From Candidatus Eiseniibacteriota bacterium (GTDB lineage Bacteria > Eisenbacteria > RBG-16-71-46 > CAIMUX01), in the NCBI GenBank assembly GCA_903844735.1, contig CAIMUX010000110.1, positions 23,099 to 87,098 of the forward strand: DNA of 64,000 nt, in the 5' to 3' direction. The position numbers and the translations under genes were made by a program. Shown one piece after another: positions 51,016-60,828 of the stretch (its first letter is position 1; every line of letters begins with the position of its first letter). Below the pieces are notes generated by a model. It did no database searches, was not told where the DNA came from, and was given only the letters and a program-made list of their open reading frames with translations.

Positions 51016-52902
51016 GTGACACGTCGAAGCAAGACCGAGGGTGGCCCCGGCCACGCGCCGAGACGCTCGCTATCCGCTGCACGAAGCGCGGATGCACCTG
51101 CCGCCTCGTCCCGAACTTTCGCCGATCGGGCCGAGGCGTTTCTGACCGACCGTCGCCGGACGGTGATCCTCGCCCTGATCGTTCTGTCGGCGGTTCTTCG
51201 AGTGACTTACTTCTTTCAGCTTTCAGCGGGCCCGTGCCTCTACCAACACCGCTGGAAGCAGACGGACATGAACTTCTTCGACCTCTGGGCCCAGCGCATC
51301 GCCGCAGGCGACCTCCTCACCACCGAGGTGCTGCACCCGACGCACGACTGGCACAAGCTTATTGCGGATGAGTACTTTAAGATTCGCCCCGATCAGCCGG
51401 CTCTTCTCCTCAGTCAGTGGCAGGGCCCGGATGCCGCCCCCCCGGCCGCGACGCTTCTGTGGAACCGCTGGTTCGGCCGGAAGACCTTCCACCAAGAGCC
51501 GCTTTATCCGTATATGCTGGCGACGTTCTACAAAGTGCTGGGGCACGAGGTGCGATGGGTCTTTCTCTGGCAGATGCTCGTGAGCATGGGCGGCAACCTG
51601 CTCGTCTACTTTCTAGCTCGACGGTACTTCGGCGACCTTGTGGCGGTGCTCGCGGCGGCGCTCGTCGTGCTCTGCGGTCCTCTCTTGTACTACGATATGC
51701 TCTTGCTACGGGAATCGATGATCGGCCCTGCAGGCCTACTGCTGGTCTACCTTACGGAACGAGCCCGAGACCGATCCACCACACGGCGTTGGCTTCTGTT
51801 GGGGCTGGCCTTTGGGTTCGCGATCCTGCTCAAGAGCTACCTGCTCTTGATGCTCGCCGTGGTCCTGGGCTTTTTGGTGACGAACCAGCGGCGGACTCCG
51901 CGGCTGATGGCCACGCGCGCGGGTGCTCTCGTCGCCGGCGTGCTGGTGGTGCTCTCGCCCGCCATTGTGCGGAATGTGGCAGTGGGTGTCGGCCCTTTCA
52001 GTCTTTCCAGCGTCGGCCCCATCACATTCGTCTGCAACAACACGCCCGACTGTCCCGCCGATCTCGGGTTCTTCGTCAGCGATCGCTACATACCCGGGAT
52101 CATGGCCAAGGCGGAAGGCAGACTTCTTCCATGCGTGCTTGAGACGCTGAAGACGTATGACAACCCGTTCCGTTATGTAGGCAAGCCGGCCGCCACGTTC
52201 GCGGCCATTTGGCGTTGGTACGAGACGCCTAACAACGCCAACTTCTACTACTACCGCCTGCACGCGGGCATCCTGCGCTACTTGCCGGTGACGTTCTGGT
52301 TGATCAGTCCGCTGGCGTTCGTAGGACTTCTACTGGGCGCCAGACACGTGGGTCGCTGCTGGCCTCTGTATGCGCTGGTCGGGACGACGATCATCGTCTT
52401 GGTGGTTTTCGGTGTGTTCTCGCGACTGCGCGCACCCCTGTTGGCTCCCCTGGCGATCTTCGCGGCGCTGACCGTGGCCCAGTCGGTGCGATGGGCCGGG
52501 CAGAGGCGCTTCCTTCACGCCGCCGGCCTGCTGGCGCTCATTGCGGCCGTCGGCCTCTGGACCGGCCGGCCGCTGTCCAAAGGTCGGCAGATGATCCGCG
52601 CCTTCGACTACATCACGCCGTACAGTGTCTATTGGACGGCGAAGATCAATGACGCCGCCGGTGCAGGAAACCATGCCCAGGCAGTCGCTCTGATGGAGCA
52701 GTCCCTGCGCTTTGAGCCCGATTCGGTGAAGCGCCTCGGCCCTCTGCGCCATGCCGGGACAGTCGACGAAATGGAATTGGCGGTTTTCTATGCCAGGGTG
52801 CACAAGGCCTATGGGCAGGGACTCCGGCAGGTCGGCCGTTCTGAGGAGTCCCAGGCACAAATGCGGCGTGTTGAGGAACTGACCGCCGCCGCCGCCCGAT
52901 AG
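51016..52902 (+). CDS. Polytopic membrane glycosyltransferase-like protein (GT39/ArnT superfamily)
   Basis: The product is 628 residues, starting at GTG. About 11 hydrophobic segments follow a charged N-terminus. Conserved-looking elements are RWKQTDMNFFDLWAQRIAAG with acidic residues in the first periplasmic loop, and FHQEPLYPYMLATFYKVLG. A C-terminal soluble part has an AVALMEQSLRFEPDS TPR-like helix pair. It probably transfers sugar from a lipid carrier outside the membrane. The donor and acceptor are unknown. Next gene is a related protein 68 bp on. Confidence 0.7.
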   Translation: MTRRSKTEGGPGHAPRRSLSAARSADAPAASSRTFADRAEAFLTDRRRTVILALIVLSAVLRVTYFFQLSAGPCLYQHRWKQTDMNFFDLWAQRIAAGDLLTTEVLHPTHDWHKLIADEYFKIRPDQPALLLSQWQGPDAAPPAATLLWNRWFGRKTFHQEPLYPYMLATFYKVLGHEVRWVFLWQMLVSMGGNLLVYFLARRYFGDLVAVLAAALVVLCGPLLYYDMLLLRESMIGPAGLLLVYLTERARDRSTTRRWLLLGLAFGFAILLKSYLLLMLAVVLGFLVTNQRRTPRLMATRAGALVAGVLVVLSPAIVRNVAVGVGPFSLSSVGPITFVCNNTPDCPADLGFFVSDRYIPGIMAKAEGRLLPCVLETLKTYDNPFRYVGKPAATFAAIWRWYETPNNANFYYYRLHAGILRYLPVTFWLISPLAFVGLLLGARHVGRCWPLYALVGTTIIVLVVFGVFSRLRAPLLAPLAIFAALTVAQSVRWAGQRRFLHAAGLLALIAAVGLWTGRPLSKGRQMIRAFDYITPYSVYWTAKINDAAGAGNHAQAVALMEQSLRFEPDSVKRLGPLRHAGTVDEMELAVFYARVHKAYGQGLRQVGRSEESQAQMRRVEELTAAAAR

Positions 52903-52970
52903 GGGAGGATTCAGACCATTTGGCTCCTCGCCAAGAGGAAACACTCACAACTATCCTAGAGGCCGCTTTT

Positions 52971-54809
52971 ATGAAGCTCCCCCACAAGACGTGGTTCCTC
53001 GAACCGATACTCCTACTGATTGTCTTTTCAGCGATCATCCGCCTCGGCATCGGCAAAGCGCAAAGTGCGCCCTTTCACATCGATGAAGCACACAAGATAG
53101 CTGAGACCTACTACTACCACCTTTTCTTTGTAGATCACAATGTTGTCCACCCGGACTGGCATGCGGACTTCTATGCGCGGATGAATCCTCCTGTCGCCAA
53201 ATACATCATGGGAGCGTATCTGGCTCTCCACGGGGAGACGGTCGCGGATCTCTCACTCCAACGGAAGTTTGAACAGCTTTGGAAGACCCCGCGGTCTCTT
53301 CGTGAACAGATTCCTACCTCGCTTCTGCTGCACGCCCGTGCCGTGAGTGTCCTTTTTGCCGCTTTGACGCTCCTGCTGCTCTATCTGCTGGGCCGCTTGC
53401 TGGGAAGTCCGATAGTCGGACTTCTGGGAGCGCTGCTCCTGGCATGTCATCCGATCTTCCGCTATCATGCCACGAGAGCGCTTACGGATAGCATCCTCAC
53501 CTTCTTCATGACCGCCATTGTCCCGGCCACGGTGATGACAGTAGACCTGCTGTTGTCCAAAGATGCCCCGGCGCCGGCGACAACCCCCGGGTCGCATCGG
53601 CGCGGCCGCATGGTTGCCTGGGCCAGCATCACAGCCGTGATTGTCGTTGCGGCCGCGGGTACAAAGCTCAATGGCGCCCTGGCCGCAGTGTTCTTGGTCG
53701 CCAGCATGTTTGCCGGTCTCTTGCTGGAGCCGGCGCGATCCAAAGGCGACAGGCGACCCCGGCTGGCCGCGAAGATGGCAGCCGTAACCGTACCCGGTCT
53801 CGGCCTGGCGCTGATTCTCTTCGTGGTGCTGAATCCCTACCTGTACGATGCGCCGCTTTCGAGACTGCTGTCGACGCTCAGAGTGCAAGGAGACTGGATG
53901 CTGAAACAGGCGCTCGACCCGGGCCTGCCGCTCTGGACCGCCGTGCAGAAGATCAGCGCCATCGGCGTGTATGACTTTGTGTTACCGCAGTCGTTCTTCT
54001 TCAAGAGCAGTGTGCCGGTACTGTTCATGGTGTTTTCCTTGGGTGTTCTGTCTCTGGTTGTCGACGTCCTCAGGACGCAGGCAACACGCCGGGTTCGCGT
54101 ATGCAAGATCACCGTCCTGGTATGGATGGCTGTCTATGGACTCGGCATCGGCGCATGGATACCCGTTGCCTGGGACCGGTACTTTCTGCCCCTGGCGCCC
54201 TTCATCGCACTGATCAGCGGGTATGGAATTGTGGCGCTTTTCAAAACGCTGCGGGTGCTTAGCGGAAGGATCCGGTCTCGAAGGACGGGAAGGAAGCGGA
54301 TTCGCGGGAGCGTATGGGCGCTGGGAGCGACCATTCCTGTGTCGCTCGCCGTATGGTACGGTGTCATGGATCGGTCCCTTGTGCCGCCCGGGATTCTTTT
54401 GATGAAGAACGCCGACGCGCGAGCTATTCTGCGCCGGTACGAACGGGCGAACCTGCGGCGTCCCGGAAACCCACTGAGGATGCTCTATACGGCGGACATG
54501 AAGCGGAGTTTGCGTGATCCGGCGGGCGCCGCTTCTCTCTACGTGCAGGCGCTTGGGATCCTTGAGAATCAGCCGCGGCATGATGAGCAGAGGATCATGG
54601 AAGCGATCGGGTGGCTGGGTTTGACGGACACGTACGACCAAATGTCAAGATACGGCGATGCGGTGACAACGCTGGAGTCGCATCTAAGGGCACTATGGAG
54701 CATTCGGGCGTCGCTCCGGTCGAATGACTCCAAGGTGATGGAGGAGTTCGACAGGACTATACAAGAGCGCGAACAGCTTCTGAGAGATCTCACGCGAAAG
54801 AGGTCCTAA
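52971..54809 (+). CDS. GT39/PMT-type polytopic glycosyltransferase
   Basis: The product is 612 residues, starting MKLPHKTWFLEPILLL (an upstream TTG frame is rejected). The first loop has FHIDEAHKIAETYYYHLFF with the DE-type acidic pair, and later DWHADFYARMNPPVAKYIMG. About ten transmembrane segments and a C-terminal soluble helical tail follow (SLYVQALGILENQ). The family transfers mannose or other sugars from polyprenyl phosphate. It forms a unit with the preceding gene and faces rfbB convergently. Confidence 0.72.
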   Translation: MKLPHKTWFLEPILLLIVFSAIIRLGIGKAQSAPFHIDEAHKIAETYYYHLFFVDHNVVHPDWHADFYARMNPPVAKYIMGAYLALHGETVADLSLQRKFEQLWKTPRSLREQIPTSLLLHARAVSVLFAALTLLLLYLLGRLLGSPIVGLLGALLLACHPIFRYHATRALTDSILTFFMTAIVPATVMTVDLLLSKDAPAPATTPGSHRRGRMVAWASITAVIVVAAAGTKLNGALAAVFLVASMFAGLLLEPARSKGDRRPRLAAKMAAVTVPGLGLALILFVVLNPYLYDAPLSRLLSTLRVQGDWMLKQALDPGLPLWTAVQKISAIGVYDFVLPQSFFFKSSVPVLFMVFSLGVLSLVVDVLRTQATRRVRVCKITVLVWMAVYGLGIGAWIPVAWDRYFLPLAPFIALISGYGIVALFKTLRVLSGRIRSRRTGRKRIRGSVWALGATIPVSLAVWYGVMDRSLVPPGILLMKNADARAILRRYERANLRRPGNPLRMLYTADMKRSLRDPAGAASLYVQALGILENQPRHDEQRIMEAIGWLGLTDTYDQMSRYGDAVTTLESHLRALWSIRASLRSNDSKVMEEFDRTIQEREQLLRDLTRKRS

Positions 54810-54889
54810 GACAGTTGACTGTGCAGGAAGACACGCGTGGTTCCCGGGAGCTCGCACGTGCTGTGGTCCACGCAGTGCCGACAGTGGTG

Positions 54890-54911
54890 GGCGCCTCGGG
54901 GCCGAGGCGCC
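54890..54911. terminator. Bidirectional GC palindrome in a convergent gap
   Basis: GGCGCCTCGG (54890-54899) and CCGAGGCGCC (54902-54911) pair perfectly with a 2-nt separation. It lies between the ends of the glycosyltransferase (+) and rfbB (-) genes. Confidence 0.55.
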
Positions 54912-55001
54912 GGGGGGGGCTCTTGCTCGCCCGTTCTGCGCTCTGGATCGCGGCCGGGCGCCGAGCGCCTCAATCAGGCAATCGGCGTCGCCCGCCCTCG
55001 C

Positions 55002-56033
55002 TCAGCCGGCCCGGTCTCGGTTGCCATACATCTTCTCGTAGTAGGCCTGATACGCGCCGGAAGTGACCTCCTCCAGCCATGCCGGATTGCCCTGGTACCA
55101 CTCGACGGTCGCGGCGATGCCCTGCTCGAACGTCACGGCCGGCTCCCACCCGAGTTCGCGGCGCGCCTTGTCGGCGTCGATCGCATAGCGGCGGTCGTGG
55201 CCCGGCCGGTCTTGCACGTAGGTGATCAGCGACTCCGGCTTGCCGAGACGCGCCAGGAGCAGACGCACGATATCGAGGTTCGTCATCTCGTTGCTGCCGC
55301 CGATGTTGTACACCTCCCCCGGCTTGCCCCTCTGGTAGGCTGCCCAGATCGCGGCACAGTGGTCGCGCACGTACAGCCAGTCGCGCACATGCAGGCCGTC
55401 GCCGTAGACCGGCAGCGGCCGGTCCCGGCGCGCGTTCATGATCATCAGCGGAAGGAGTTTCTCCGGAAACTGATACGGCCCGTAGTTATTCGAGCACCGG
55501 GTGATGATCGTGTCCATGCCGTGGGTGTGGTGATAGGCGTGCACCAGATGATCCGCGGCCGCCTTGCTGGCGCTGTACGGCGAATTGGGCGACAGCGGCG
55601 TCGTTTCGGTGAAGGCCCCGGTCTGGCCCAGCGAACCATATACCTCGTCGGTCGAGACTTGCAGGAAGCGCGCCACGCCCGCCGTGCGCGCCTCCGCGAG
55701 CAGCGTCAGCGTGCCCTTGACATTCGTCTCAATGAACACCTGCGGCCCGGTGATCGAGCGGTCGACATGGCTCTCGGCGGCAAAGTTGACGATGCCGTCG
55801 ACCGTGTACTGCTGAAGCAGAAGTCGAACCAGCTCCGCGTTGGTAATACTGCCGCGCACGAAATGGTGCCGCGGCCGATTGAGGCAATCGCCGAGGCTGG
55901 CCAGGTTCCCGGCATAGGTCAGCGCGTCCAGATTCACGACCTCAATGGCCGGCTCCGTCTCGAACAGGAACCGGACGAAATTGCTGCCGATGAAGCCGGC
56001 ACCGCCCGTCACCAGGATGCAACGATTCCGCAT
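55002..56033 (-). CDS. rfbB: dTDP-glucose 4,6-dehydratase
   Basis: The product is 343 residues, starting at the ATG at 56033 (MRNRCILVTGGAGFIGSNFV). The Rossmann GGAGFIGS, NFAAESHVDRSI, catalytic STDEVYG and SPYSASKAAADHLV (Tyr-x3-Lys) are all present, plus NNYGPYQFPEKLLP. It makes dTDP-4-keto-6-deoxyglucose for dTDP-rhamnose. It overlaps or abuts rfbD. rfbA and rfbC are not in the window. Confidence 0.96.
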   Translation of the reverse strand: MRNRCILVTGGAGFIGSNFVRFLFETEPAIEVVNLDALTYAGNLASLGDCLNRPRHHFVRGSITNAELVRLLLQQYTVDGIVNFAAESHVDRSITGPQVFIETNVKGTLTLLAEARTAGVARFLQVSTDEVYGSLGQTGAFTETTPLSPNSPYSASKAAADHLVHAYHHTHGMDTIITRCSNNYGPYQFPEKLLPLMIMNARRDRPLPVYGDGLHVRDWLYVRDHCAAIWAAYQRGKPGEVYNIGGSNEMTNLDIVRLLLARLGKPESLITYVQDRPGHDRRYAIDADKARRELGWEPAVTFEQGIAATVEWYQGNPAWLEEVTSGAYQAYYEKMYGNRDRAG

Positions 56034-56034
56034 G

Positions 56035-56958
56035 TCAGTCAGCCCCTTCCCGCATCGAATCAAGAAATTCGCTCAGTGAATCCTGCCATGTCGGACGCGG
56101 TCGGCCTAGGACTTCGTCCACTTTGTCGCAGTTGAAACGCGAGTTGAGCGGGCGCCGCGCCGGCGTGGGAAACTCGTCCGTGGGACAAGGAATCACACGA
56201 CAGTCCACCCCGAGCCGGCCGAGCGCGAACGCCGCCACTTCGCTGCGGCCGGCGTAGCCGCGGGCTGCGTAATGGAACAAGCCTGCCTGTCCGGTCCCGA
56301 GCAAGTCGATGAGCGCCGCCGCGGCATCACGGGTCCACGTCGGACTGCCGACCTGGTCGCTGACTACCCGCAGCTCTCTGGATTCCCGACCGCGCGTGAC
56401 GCACTTGGTGATGAAGTTGGCGCCTCCCGCCCCGTAAGTCCACTGCAGCCGCACCATCAGATGCTCGCACCCCGACGCCGCGAGGAATCGCTCGCCGGCG
56501 AGCTTGCCGGCGCCGTAGACGCTGAGCGGCCGCGGCTCGTCCGTCTCGGAGTACGGTCCCTCCCCCATGCCATCAAAGACAAAGTCCGTGCTGACGTGAA
56601 GCACTTTCACCCGCTGCGCGGCCGCCAGTCGCCCGAGCACACCCACCGCGTGGGCGTTGACCGCCAGGGCCAGTTCCGGCTCGCTCTCGGCACCATCGAC
56701 ATTGGTGTAGGCTGCGCAGTTGATGACCACGCAGGAAATTCTGACGGCGTCGGCCAGATCCGATTCGCGGCAGAGGTCGAACTCGGGCAGGTCCAAGACG
56801 ACGGGTTCGACCCCCTTGGCACGCAACGCGGCGCCGAGGGCGGAGCCGAGCATGCCGCGTCCTCCGAGGATGGCAACCCGCCCCGGCATCACTCGCGGTT
56901 GCTGCGAGCCGACAGTTCCCGGTTGGGCAGGCGATCCAACGTTCTTCACGTCTGACAT
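56035..56958 (-). CDS. rfbD: dTDP-4-dehydrorhamnose reductase
   Basis: The product is 307 residues. The Rossmann motif VAILGGRGMLGSALG is at about 28, so residues 1-23 may be extra and an internal ATG at 56889 is an alternative start. NCAAYTNVDGAESEPELAL, HVSTDFVFDG and the YGAGKLAGE active site are present. It catalyses the last step to dTDP-rhamnose. Upstream lies the 42-bp tandem repeat array. Confidence 0.93.
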   Translation of the reverse strand: MSDVKNVGSPAQPGTVGSQQPRVMPGRVAILGGRGMLGSALGAALRAKGVEPVVLDLPEFDLCRESDLADAVRISCVVINCAAYTNVDGAESEPELALAVNAHAVGVLGRLAAAQRVKVLHVSTDFVFDGMGEGPYSETDEPRPLSVYGAGKLAGERFLAASGCEHLMVRLQWTYGAGGANFITKCVTRGRESRELRVVSDQVGSPTWTRDAAAALIDLLGTGQAGLFHYAARGYAGRSEVAAFALGRLGVDCRVIPCPTDEFPTPARRPLNSRFNCDKVDEVLGRPRPTWQDSLSEFLDSMREGAD

Positions 56959-57000
56959 CGTAGCAGGATATCTGGACGACGTGAGGAAATCAATCGCCGG

Positions 57001-57440
57001 GTGAGTTGGCCCTGATCCCGCCTCACCATCCCCAACCTGAGCGTGGGTCGGCCTTGATCCCGCCTCATCCTACCGAACCTGAGCGTGAGTTGGCCTTGCT
57101 CCCGCCTCGTCATCCCCAACCCGAGCGTGAGTTGGCCTTGCTCCCGCCTCATCATTCCCAACCCGAGCGTGAGTTGGCATTGCTCCCGCCTCGTCATCCC
57201 CAACCCGAGCGTGAGTTAGCCTTGCTCCCGCCTCGTCATCCCCAACCCAAGCGTGAAGCGGCCTTGATCCCGCCTCATCATCCCCGTCCCAAGCGTGAAG
57301 CAGCCCTGCTCCCGCCTCGTCATCCCCGACCCAAGCGTGAAGCAGCCTTGCTCCCGCCTCGTCATCCCCAACCCAAGCGTGAAGCGGCCATGATCCCGCC
57401 TCATCATCCCCGACCTGAGCGTGAGGTGGCTATGCACCCC
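57001..57440. repeat. 42-bp tandem repeat array, ten full copies plus a partial one
   Basis: Each unit begins GTGAGTTGGC or GTGAAGCGGC, carries CTCCCGCCTCRTCATCCCC in the middle and ends in CCMRAGC. Ten copies run head to tail from 57001 to 57420, with an eleventh decaying by 57440. Period 42 equals 14 codons, so all frames stay open on both strands (for example PERELALLPPRHPQ). Variation is by scattered substitutions with A/G alternation, and neighbouring copies are most alike. It fills the gap between rfbD and the SLBB export gene. Confidence 0.95.
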
Positions 57441-57451
57441 CAGGGCGGGCA

Positions 57452-59872
57452 CTACTTGGTCGCTTGGTGGGTCAGGTAGATCGTGGTAGCTGCGGCCGAA
57501 ATGATCGCGCTGACCTTTTCCACCGTCGCCAGCCATTCGGATTTCTCCGCGGGAGCCTTGTATCCCACCCTGATGGTCGAGCCGGCCAGAACCTGAGGGT
57601 CCCACCAGAGCTTCCTGACCTGCCGGGAGAAACCGTTGGGGTAGATCACGCTCGTTCGCCTCTTGTCGGCGCCTTCAGCGTACCCCCCGGCACGACTGAC
57701 GTAGTAGCCGGGTTTCTTCCCCGACCGGTACGGAATGCTGGTCGTGTATCCGACCGCGCCGATCACGGTCACGGTGTGAGGTGTGGGCGGGATGATGATT
57801 TCGTCCCCTTCGACGACAATCAAGTCACACCACGAGTGGGGGTTGCGCAACGCGCAGTCGAGATCGAGAGCGATACTGCCAATCCCATCCCTGCTCCGGA
57901 TCAGACGGGCTCCCTCACGATAGGCAGTGGGCCTCAGCCCTTCCGCGCGCGCGATGAGATCGGAGACAGTCATCCTGGGACCCTCAAGCGCGTACTCTCC
58001 AGGATACAGAACATCCCCGCTGAGCACCGCGGATCGCTGCGACTCCCACCACGGCAACCGGCGGATCATCACATGGTCGTGGGGCTGCAAGGGAAGGCTC
58101 GTCTGTGCCGTAAGGAAGTCCCGGCCCAGCGACACTTCGATCACGTCCACCGTCCGCGGTCCCGGGCCTTGGGGATCCCGGCTCCCCATCGCCTGAGGCC
58201 GCGGCCGGGAAATTTCCACGCGAAGCGAGTCGACCGACTCCCGCAACCCTCCCGCCTTCAGCACCAGGTCCCGCAGGGTCATCCCTTCTCGAAAGGGGAA
58301 GCTTCCGGGAGCACGGACTTCCCCAGAAATAACGACCTGGTATCGGTCCTGGAGGTCCCACTTGGAGTAGACGCGGATGACGTCCCGCGGCTGCAGCACG
58401 ACCTTCTCCGCCTTCCCCGCCAGGATGGCGCCGAGCGGAAGATCGCGGCTCTGAAAGGTCCCGTCCGGCGCCACGCGATCCAGCGCGGCCCGCTGTTCCA
58501 GAAGATCCGGCCACGTCTGGCCCGCCATGTCGAGGAGGGCGACCACCTCCATGTCCTGAATGTACTGATAGCGGCCCGGGCGCTTCACTGCCCCCTGGAC
58601 CTCGACCCAGTTCTCCAGGCGGTCGCTCACCGCAGCCACGCTGATCGAATCCGCATCGAGGAGCACGGCTTGCCGGGAATCCAGGGGCCTGTCCGTTCCC
58701 ACGTCCATGGGGATATCAATTTGCATTCTGTCCGGGCTGCCGGGCCGCCGCTCCGCAGGCGGGAGAACCCGGACCAAGTGCAAGATCTCCGGTGCCGCCG
58801 TGGCCGTGAATCCGGCGCCGAATTGGAGCAGGGCCGTGAGATCCTCGCCCTCCTTGAGCTCGTAGCTCATGGGGCGCCGAACCGAGCCAGCCAAAGCGAC
58901 CGTCTTGCCACGGGGAGGAACAAGGATGGTGTCGTACTCCCTCAGAATCAGGTCTTTCGAGCGGTCACCGCGCAACAGGTACTCGTAGAGGTCCAGGCTG
59001 GCCAGAAGCTGGTTGCCTCGCATGAGCCGGATGTCGCGCATGGAGCCGTTCCGACCGGGTCCGCCCGCCGCATAAAGGGCAGTGAAGATCGTCGAGATTG
59101 AGCTCAGTTCGTAGGCACCCGGCTGCGTGACCTCTCCGATCACGAAGACACGGATCGCCCGGAGCTTCCCCAGGGACACATCCAGGAAGGTCGTTCCGTC
59201 GCCCGTGTCGTCGGCCAGGCCGGAATAGGATTGCGAGAGGCGCTCCCGAATGGCAGAGCGGAGTTGCGTCAGCGACCGGCCTGAACAGAGAATCCGCCCA
59301 CCCTTGGGAAGGATGATCGTGCCGTCCCGGTCCACGATCCGCTCGAGACGAAACTCCACGTCTCCCCAGACATCGACGACGACCTGGTCACCGACCCCGA
59401 TGACATAGTCTTCCGGCACGGGGCCGAAGGTGTTCTGCGTGAAGACCCCGGCTTGGAGCTGGAAAAAGTCAGAACCGAAGATGCCACCCGCGCTGTCTGG
59501 TTTCAGGCGCTTCAGAACGGCGACTGCAGCCTTGACCGAGTCACGTAAGCCTGTGGCGGAAGGCAGAATAGCCCGCAACAGAGTGTCCGGCAAAGCTTGT
59601 CTCCCAGGGGTGGCGGCAGCCCCCGGGACGAGGCTGTCCGGGGTGCGGGGTTGCGCCTGCTGATAGCGGCGCATGATCTCGTCCTTGCTCATTCCCGTCA
59701 GGCGCGCGGCCTCATCGAGCGCAGCCGGGGTGATCGTCTGCGCGAGGGCGGAGCCGGCCGTGAGGAGGAGAATCGCGAGAACCAGGGAGAGGAGTGGCCG
59801 ACGCGCAAGCACGGGCCAAAACCCGCGAGGGAGGCTGCTGATCTGGGGGAGCTGAAACGTGTTCTTTGGCAT
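57452..59872 (-). CDS. Polysaccharide export protein with Poly_export and SLBB domains
   Basis: The product is 806 residues, starting MPKNTFQLPQ. A signal peptide is at about 25-45. A helical pre-domain (AARLTGMSKDEIMRRYQQA) precedes Poly_export PEDYVIGVGDQVVVDVWGDV. Several SLBB-type units follow: RVFVIGEVTQPGAYELSSIS, VALAGSVRRPMSYELKEGED, VEVQGAVKRPGRYQYIQDME, VVISGEVRAPGSFPFREGMT and AVLSGDVLYPGEYALEGPRM. The end has a hydrophobic segment (VSAIISAAATTIYL). It forms the outer-membrane or periplasmic exporter of a capsule-type polysaccharide (Wza relative). Confidence 0.9.
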   Translation of the reverse strand: MPKNTFQLPQISSLPRGFWPVLARRPLLSLVLAILLLTAGSALAQTITPAALDEAARLTGMSKDEIMRRYQQAQPRTPDSLVPGAAATPGRQALPDTLLRAILPSATGLRDSVKAAVAVLKRLKPDSAGGIFGSDFFQLQAGVFTQNTFGPVPEDYVIGVGDQVVVDVWGDVEFRLERIVDRDGTIILPKGGRILCSGRSLTQLRSAIRERLSQSYSGLADDTGDGTTFLDVSLGKLRAIRVFVIGEVTQPGAYELSSISTIFTALYAAGGPGRNGSMRDIRLMRGNQLLASLDLYEYLLRGDRSKDLILREYDTILVPPRGKTVALAGSVRRPMSYELKEGEDLTALLQFGAGFTATAAPEILHLVRVLPPAERRPGSPDRMQIDIPMDVGTDRPLDSRQAVLLDADSISVAAVSDRLENWVEVQGAVKRPGRYQYIQDMEVVALLDMAGQTWPDLLEQRAALDRVAPDGTFQSRDLPLGAILAGKAEKVVLQPRDVIRVYSKWDLQDRYQVVISGEVRAPGSFPFREGMTLRDLVLKAGGLRESVDSLRVEISRPRPQAMGSRDPQGPGPRTVDVIEVSLGRDFLTAQTSLPLQPHDHVMIRRLPWWESQRSAVLSGDVLYPGEYALEGPRMTVSDLIARAEGLRPTAYREGARLIRSRDGIGSIALDLDCALRNPHSWCDLIVVEGDEIIIPPTPHTVTVIGAVGYTTSIPYRSGKKPGYYVSRAGGYAEGADKRRTSVIYPNGFSRQVRKLWWDPQVLAGSTIRVGYKAPAEKSEWLATVEKVSAIISAAATTIYLTHQATK

Positions 59873-59954
59873 GGAGATCTTATACCACGGTCGCGCGGGC
59901 GGGCCAAGCACGAATCGACCTCCGGCGAGGTCTGTGCCGGGCAGGCCGGCCTCG

Positions 59955-60284
59955 GCTGGCCACTCCTCGGTTGCCGTACATCTACTCCTGGTAGGCCTGG
60001 TGCTCGCCCGAAGCGACCTCGTCCAGCCATGCCGAGTTGCCCTGGTACCACTCGACGGTCGCGGCCATGCCTTGGTCGAGCGTCACGGCTCGCTCCCACC
60101 CGAGTTTCCGCCGTGCATTGCCGGCGTCGATGGCGGATCGGCGGTTGTGTCCTGCCCGATCCTTCACGTAGGCGATTGCCGACTCGGACGTGCCGAGACG
60201 TCTCAGGCCGCCCAGATCGAGGGCTCGGGCGATCCTTATCGGATGAGTCTTGCCCACCCCGGGGATCTCGACTACCCTTCCCAC
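59955..60284 (-). pseudogene. Duplicated 3' end of rfbB
   Basis: The minus strand encodes YVKDRAGHNRRSAIDAGNAR then KLGWERAVTLDQGMAATVEW and YQGNSAWLDEVASG, parallel to the C-terminus of rfbB (YVQDRPGHDRRYAIDADKAR and so on). The catalytic N-terminal 260 residues are missing. The flanking DNA (GTTGCC-TACATCT) also matches the rfbB end, so this is a partial duplication. Confidence 0.85.
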
Positions 60285-60336
60285 CTGGAGGGAAAATAAG
60301 GATGGGCGACCATGTCATTGGCAAGCAGGCGAGCTG

Positions 60337-60828
60337 ATGAGACCAGCGGCTCTCCCGTTTCTTGCTGTTCTCCCGCTCTTCCTCTTCCCGACCTCACCTG
60401 CGCGTGCCCATACGTACACTCCTGAGCGATCGCACACAAAGCCTAGTGAGCTCGGTTTCAGCGAGGAAGAAGCCAGACGCACAGCGGCCGAGCTTGGGAT
60501 CAACACTGAAGAAGTCGCCAAGGTCGGACCACTCAACGCCGGTCCGAAGATCCAGGTTTCACAAGCCAGCGCCCCCACTGTGGAAGCGACCATACCGGCA
60601 ACTTCAACGCCCCCGGCGGCGCTGGGCGCGACCGTGGCGCCTGGACCCATTCCACCCGACACCGCTCCGGCTCCACCGGGTTCGCCCCGTCATGACTGCT
60701 TCGGCTATGACACTTTCGAGCTGTATGTGCAGCAGCAAGTGCGTCAGTTGTTGCGACACGTGAACGGATCCCAGCACCCTAGGACGCTGCGACAGGACTA
60801 CCCACCCATCGGCAGAGTAGCACCATGA
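60337..60828 (+). CDS. Exported hypothetical protein, possible Poly_export-like N-terminal fragment
   Basis: The product is 163 residues. A signal peptide ends near SPARAHTYTPER. A helix SEEEARRTAAELGINTEEVA resembles the pre-domain of the SLBB exporter, and a Pro/Ala-rich stretch and HDCFGYDTFEL follow. It lacks any export or SLBB domain. It may be an accessory protein or the stub of a second exporter. It overlaps the next start as ATGA. Confidence 0.45.
   Translation: MRPAALPFLAVLPLFLFPTSPARAHTYTPERSHTKPSELGFSEEEARRTAAELGINTEEVAKVGPLNAGPKIQVSQASAPTVEATIPATSTPPAALGATVAPGPIPPDTAPAPPGSPRHDCFGYDTFELYVQQQVRQLLRHVNGSQHPRTLRQDYPPIGRVAP

Noticed and set aside
57001..57440. CRISPR array
   Set aside because: Units are contiguous 42-bp tandem copies without unique spacers, and no cas genes are nearby.
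57006..57479. 157-residue repeat protein on the + strand
   Set aside because: Openness follows from the 42-bp period. No ribosome site, and the reverse strand and other frames are equally open.
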